A stretch of DNA of 64,000 nt from NCBI GenBank assembly GCA_017941345.1, contig JAGAWQ010000004.1, forward strand, positions 49,439-113,438, read 5' to 3'. The notes under the pieces are model-generated. The model ran no database searches and was not told the DNA's origin. It saw nothing but the letters and a program-made list of their open reading frames with translations. Position numbers and translations under genes: made by a program. Of this stretch, positions 60,996 to 64,000 are shown piece after piece. This DNA comes from Prevotella sp. GTDB taxonomy: Bacteria; Bacteroidota; Bacteroidia; Bacteroidales; Bacteroidaceae. Position 1 is the stretch's first letter. Each line of letters opens with the position of its first letter.

Positions 60996-62390
60996 TTACT
61001 CGTAAGCTCCCATGCGCAAGCGGTCTACCTCCTCTTCTGTCAGGTAACGCCAGTCACCACGACGGACATTCTTCTTGGTCAGTCCGGCAAACTGTACGCG
61101 GTCCAGCTTGGTTACCTTATAGCCTAAGCTCTCGAAGATACGGCGCACGATACGGTTCTTGCCCGAGTGAATCTCGATGCCCACCTGCTTCTTGTCCGTC
61201 TCGCTGGCGTATTCAATAGCATCAGCCTTGATTTCGCCATCGTCGAGTGTGATACCTTCAGCAATCTGCTGCATATCATGAGCAGTCACGTTCTTATCCA
61301 GATGCACGTGATAAATCTTCTTCTTCAAGAACTTGGGGTGAGTCAGCTTTGAAGCCAGGTCACCGTCGTTGGTCAGCAACAGCACACCGGTGGTGTTGCG
61401 GTCCAGACGACCTACAGGATAGATACGCTCAGGACAAGCGCCCTTCACGAGGTCCATCACCGTCTTACGCTGCTGAGGGTCATCACTAGTAGTCACGTAG
61501 TCCTTGGGTTTGTTCAGCAGCACATAGACCTTCTTCTCCATCGTTACAGGCTGGTCGTGGAACTTCACCTCATCCGTACGCAGCACCTTGGTACCCAGCT
61601 CGGTAACAATCTCACCATTGACGCTGACTACACCTGCCTGGATGAACTCATCGGCCTCACGACGGCTGCAGACACCGGCATTAGCCAGAAACTTATTCAG
61701 ACGGATAGGCTCGTTGGGGTCGTAGTTCTCCTCCTTATACTCAATACGCTTCTTCAGCGAGTACTTGGCATTGGGGTCATACTTGCCACGCTTGGGCTTG
61801 AAGCCACCCTGCTGACGGGGCTGATAACCACCCTGCTGCTGATAGCCGTAACCACCCTGCTGACGAGGCTGGTAGCCGCCACGCTGCTGATAGCCGCCCT
61901 GCTGGTAGCCACCTTGTTGGTAACCACCTTGCTGACGGGGCTGATAACCGCCCTGCTGCTGGCGAGGCTGGTAGCCGCCGCGCTGCTGATAGCCACCCTG
62001 TTGGTAACCGCCCTGCTGACGGGGCTGATAGCCACCACGAGACTGATAGCCACCTTGCTGACGGGGCTGATAACCACCCTGCTGACCATACTGCTGACGA
62101 GGACGAGACTGATAGCCTCCCTCATTATTATAATTGTTACGGGGACGATAGCCACCACGCTGAGGAGCAGCACTCGCTAAGCCTGCACCAAATCCCTCAG
62201 GACGGAAGCCTTCCTCGTCATGATTCTGATTGCGATTGTAACCACCTTGTGGGGTATAGGGACGTGGTTGATGAATACGTGGACGCGGTGTGCGACCCTG
62301 ACGATAACCTTGATAACCACCCTCTTGGGCTGATGTGTTCTGCTGTTCAGTAGACAGCTCTTCGTTTTTCTTCTCGTTTTCGAATTCCAT
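60996..62390 (-). CDS. rluB: 23S rRNA pseudouridine synthase RluB with long repetitive N-terminus
   Basis: 464 residues. Residues 1 to about 215 are low-complexity, with roughly 15 copies of GGYQPRQQ/GGYQQ-type units. An S4 RNA-binding domain follows (IRLNKFLANAGVCSRREADEFIQAGVVSVNG), then the pseudouridine synthase core (YVLLNKPKDYVTTSDD, YPVGRLDRNTTGVLLLTNDGDL with the catalytic aspartate, GKNRIVRRIFESLGYKV). It modifies helix 69-region/U2605-type sites of 23S rRNA. The G/Q/Y/R-rich extension may bind RNA or promote condensation; DNA repeats there make its length prone to change. Confidence 0.93.
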   Translation of the reverse strand: MEFENEKKNEELSTEQQNTSAQEGGYQGYRQGRTPRPRIHQPRPYTPQGGYNRNQNHDEEGFRPEGFGAGLASAAPQRGGYRPRNNYNNEGGYQSRPRQQYGQQGGYQPRQQGGYQSRGGYQPRQQGGYQQGGYQQRGGYQPRQQQGGYQPRQQGGYQQGGYQQGGYQQRGGYQPRQQGGYGYQQQGGYQPRQQGGFKPKRGKYDPNAKYSLKKRIEYKEENYDPNEPIRLNKFLANAGVCSRREADEFIQAGVVSVNGEIVTELGTKVLRTDEVKFHDQPVTMEKKVYVLLNKPKDYVTTSDDPQQRKTVMDLVKGACPERIYPVGRLDRNTTGVLLLTNDGDLASKLTHPKFLKKKIYHVHLDKNVTAHDMQQIAEGITLDDGEIKADAIEYASETDKKQVGIEIHSGKNRIVRRIFESLGYKVTKLDRVQFAGLTKKNVRRGDWRYLTEEEVDRLRMGAYE

Positions 62391-62459
62391 AATTTCTATC
62401 CTTTTTTCGTTTTTTAAATGAGAGCCTCACGGTTCTCTTTTGTGTTGTTGGTAATGTTT

Positions 62460-63809
62460 TTAAATTCCTGTATAATTCATTGGCGTGATAGCCATTAACT
62501 CTTCTTTTACTTCGTTGCTGACCTCTAATCCCTGAATGAACTCGTGAATGGTCTGCTCCGTCATCTTCTGGTTGGTACGCGTCAGCGCCTTCAATGCCTC
62601 GTAGGGATGCGGATAGGCCTCGCGGCGCAGGATGGTCTGGATAGCCTCAGCGACTACAGCCCATGTGTTATCCAAGTCCTCTTGCAACTTCTCCTCGTTG
62701 AGAATCAGCTTGCGCAGACCCTTCAACGTGCTCTGGATGGCTATCAGGGCGTGGCCCATAGGAACACCGACATTACGCAGCACCGTGGAGTCGGTAAGGT
62801 CGCGTTGCAGACGACTTACAGGCAATTTCTGTGCCAAAAATCCCAGCACGGCATTCGCCATGCCCATATTACCCTCAGAATTCTCGAAGTCAATAGGGTT
62901 CACCTTATGAGGCATGGCACTGGAACCTACCTCACCAGCCTTGATTTTCTGCTTGAAGTATTCCATCGAGATATACATCCAGAAGTCGCGGTCCAGGTCA
63001 ATAACGATGGTATTGATGCGACGCATGCCATCGAAGATAGCACCCATCCAGTCGTAGTTCGAAATCTGCGTGGTCCACTGTTCACGCTCCAAGCCCAGCT
63101 TCTCGCTGACGAAGCTGTTGCCAAACTCGCGCCAGTCGTACTGAGGATAAGCCACATGGTGGGCATTGTAGTTACCCGTAGCACCGCCAAACTTAGCGGT
63201 AATGGGGATTTCCTTCAGTCCACGCAGCTGCTCTTCCAAGCGGTAGACGAACACCATAATCTCCTTACCTAAGCGTGTGGGCGATGCGGGCTGACCGTGT
63301 GTCTTGGCCAACATCGGTACATTCTTCCACTGCTCCGCATAGTCGTTCAGCTGTTCGATGAGCTCCTCCACCATCGGATAGTAGACCTCTTCCAAGGCTT
63401 CCTTGATAGACAGGGGCACACTGGTGTTGTTGATATCCTGTGAAGTCAGTCCGAAATGGATGAACTCCGTAGCCTCAGCGGCAAAACCGCTGAGCACACT
63501 GATTTTCTCCTTGATGAAATACTCTACAGCCTTCACATCGTGGTTGGTCGTCTTCTCAATCTCCTTCACACGGGCAGCATCCTGCTCAGTGAAGTGACGA
63601 TAAATATCACGAAGGGGCTCGAAAAGCTGATGGTCAAAGTTTTCAAGTTGGGGCAAGGGCAGTTCGCAGAGCGTGATGAAGTATTCTATCTCCACACGTA
63701 CACGATAGCGAATCAAAGCATACTCTGAAAAATATCCTGCCAATTGTTCTGTCTTGTTTCTGTAACGACCATCAATAGGCGAGATGGCGGTTAGTGCATC
63801 CAGTTCCAT
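62460..63809 (-). CDS. purB: Adenylosuccinate lyase
   Basis: 449 residues of the fumarase/aspartase superfamily, acting twice in purine synthesis (SAICAR and adenylosuccinate cleavage). It starts MELDALTAISPIDGRYRNKTEQL and has FGLTSQDINNTS, KTHGQPASPTRLGKE, the signature GEVGSSAMPHKVNPIDFEN with the catalytic serine loop, and ends MAITPMNYTGI. This is the E. coli-like class with the N-terminal SPxDGRY. Confidence 0.97.
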   Translation of the reverse strand: MELDALTAISPIDGRYRNKTEQLAGYFSEYALIRYRVRVEIEYFITLCELPLPQLENFDHQLFEPLRDIYRHFTEQDAARVKEIEKTTNHDVKAVEYFIKEKISVLSGFAAEATEFIHFGLTSQDINNTSVPLSIKEALEEVYYPMVEELIEQLNDYAEQWKNVPMLAKTHGQPASPTRLGKEIMVFVYRLEEQLRGLKEIPITAKFGGATGNYNAHHVAYPQYDWREFGNSFVSEKLGLEREQWTTQISNYDWMGAIFDGMRRINTIVIDLDRDFWMYISMEYFKQKIKAGEVGSSAMPHKVNPIDFENSEGNMGMANAVLGFLAQKLPVSRLQRDLTDSTVLRNVGVPMGHALIAIQSTLKGLRKLILNEEKLQEDLDNTWAVVAEAIQTILRREAYPHPYEALKALTRTNQKMTEQTIHEFIQGLEVSNEVKEELMAITPMNYTGI

Positions 63810-63856
63810 TGTCTTCTCTTTATACCTTATTTAATATATAGCGATACTTTCTCTAA

Positions 63857-63878
63857 CAAAAAAGTCCCTCGCGGGACT
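63857..63878 (-). terminator. Terminator after tRNA-Val
   Basis: AGTCCC / GGGACT stem with a 4-nt loop and a T6 tract on the minus strand, 11 bp past the tRNA and 48 bp before purB. Confidence 0.75.
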
Positions 63879-63888
63879 CTCTCTTGTG

Positions 63889-63963
63889 TGGGCGCTGAGG
63901 GATTCGAACCCCCGACCCTCTGCTTGTAAGGCAGATGCTCTAAACCAGCTGAGCTAAGCGCCC
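63889..63963 (-). tRNA. tRNA-Val (UAC)
   Basis: 75 nt. Acceptor GGGCGCT/AGCGCCC, D arm GCTC...GAGC, anticodon stem TCTGC/GCAGA with loop CTTACAA giving anticodon TAC, T arm GGGGGTTCGAATCCCTC. CCA is not encoded. Confidence 0.96.
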
Positions 63964-63991
63964 CTTTGCATACGATTTCTAAAATCGAATG

Positions 63992-63999
63992 CAAAGGTA
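63992..63999 (-). promoter_or_regulatory. TACCTTTG -7 element for tRNA-Val
   Basis: Minus-strand match, 28 bp upstream of the tRNA. Any -33 box is outside the window. Confidence 0.5.
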
Positions 64000-64000
64000 C

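Overview
The window looks like a chromosomal segment of a Bacteroidales bacterium, most likely Prevotella or a close relative. Nearly every promoter I can find has the Bacteroidetes form, a TTTG/TTG box, 19-21 bp, then TAnnTTTG (for example 7249-7279, 10765-10796, 20298-20329, 23040-23070). The gene content agrees: TonB receptors with CarboxypepD_reg-like N-termini, DUF4876/DUF6850-type proteins, C10 (streptopain-like) protease, Bacteroidetes-style ECF sigma factor, RluB with a glycine/glutamine-rich N-terminal extension, and AraC regulators with membrane domains. Family names are assigned by eye from the translated sequence.

Layout. 1-12.3 kb is mostly housekeeping: groEL (cut by the window edge) and groES on the minus strand, with a sigma54-like promoter; then sppA, lpxK, pnp and thiL as a tight plus-strand run; a membrane-bound AraC regulator; a large secreted C10 protease; tRNA-Phe; type II pantothenate kinase; and an MgtC-like protein.

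12.3-21.7 kb is an accessory island full of repeats, gene relics and conflict systems. It holds a 77-bp tandem repeat, a roughly 465-bp palindromic array of GCCTACAT motifs, a frameshifted relic, a zeta-toxin pair, an IS110-family element, a frameshifted XRE regulator, a VapE relic joined to a Vsr relic, and an AbiF/Abi_2 HEPN gene. The AbiF gene has a structured leader RNA and lies between two copies of a long palindromic repeat. A candidate small RNA closes the island.

21.7-37.9 kb returns to core functions: an MFS transporter; a Tat operon (tatA, tatC, a polyferredoxin membrane protein and a Tat-exported aldo/keto reductase); rny-zapA-coiled-coil; rfbA convergent with a sugar kinase/nucleotidyltransferase fusion; an ECF sigma factor; and a minus-strand run of beta-barrel, ClC channel, broken fmt, small ORF and rpe. 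The fmt break coincides with a short TTGATAG-type repeat also found beside a truncated four-helix-bundle gene.

38-54.5 kb holds the most distinctive system: two paralogous operons, each TonB receptor - DUF4876-like surface lipoprotein - DUF6850-like outer-membrane barrel. The first also encodes a periplasmic protein with heavy-metal-associated (HMA) domains and a second DUF4876 protein. A fourth DUF4876-like gene and a RAYT-type transposase pseudogene lie between them on the minus strand. I infer a coordinated outer-membrane uptake or capture system, possibly metal-linked.

54.5-64 kb is housekeeping again: asd, a CPA2 antiporter with a LolD-like ATPase, an outer-membrane protein, asnS, rluB, purB and tRNA-Val.
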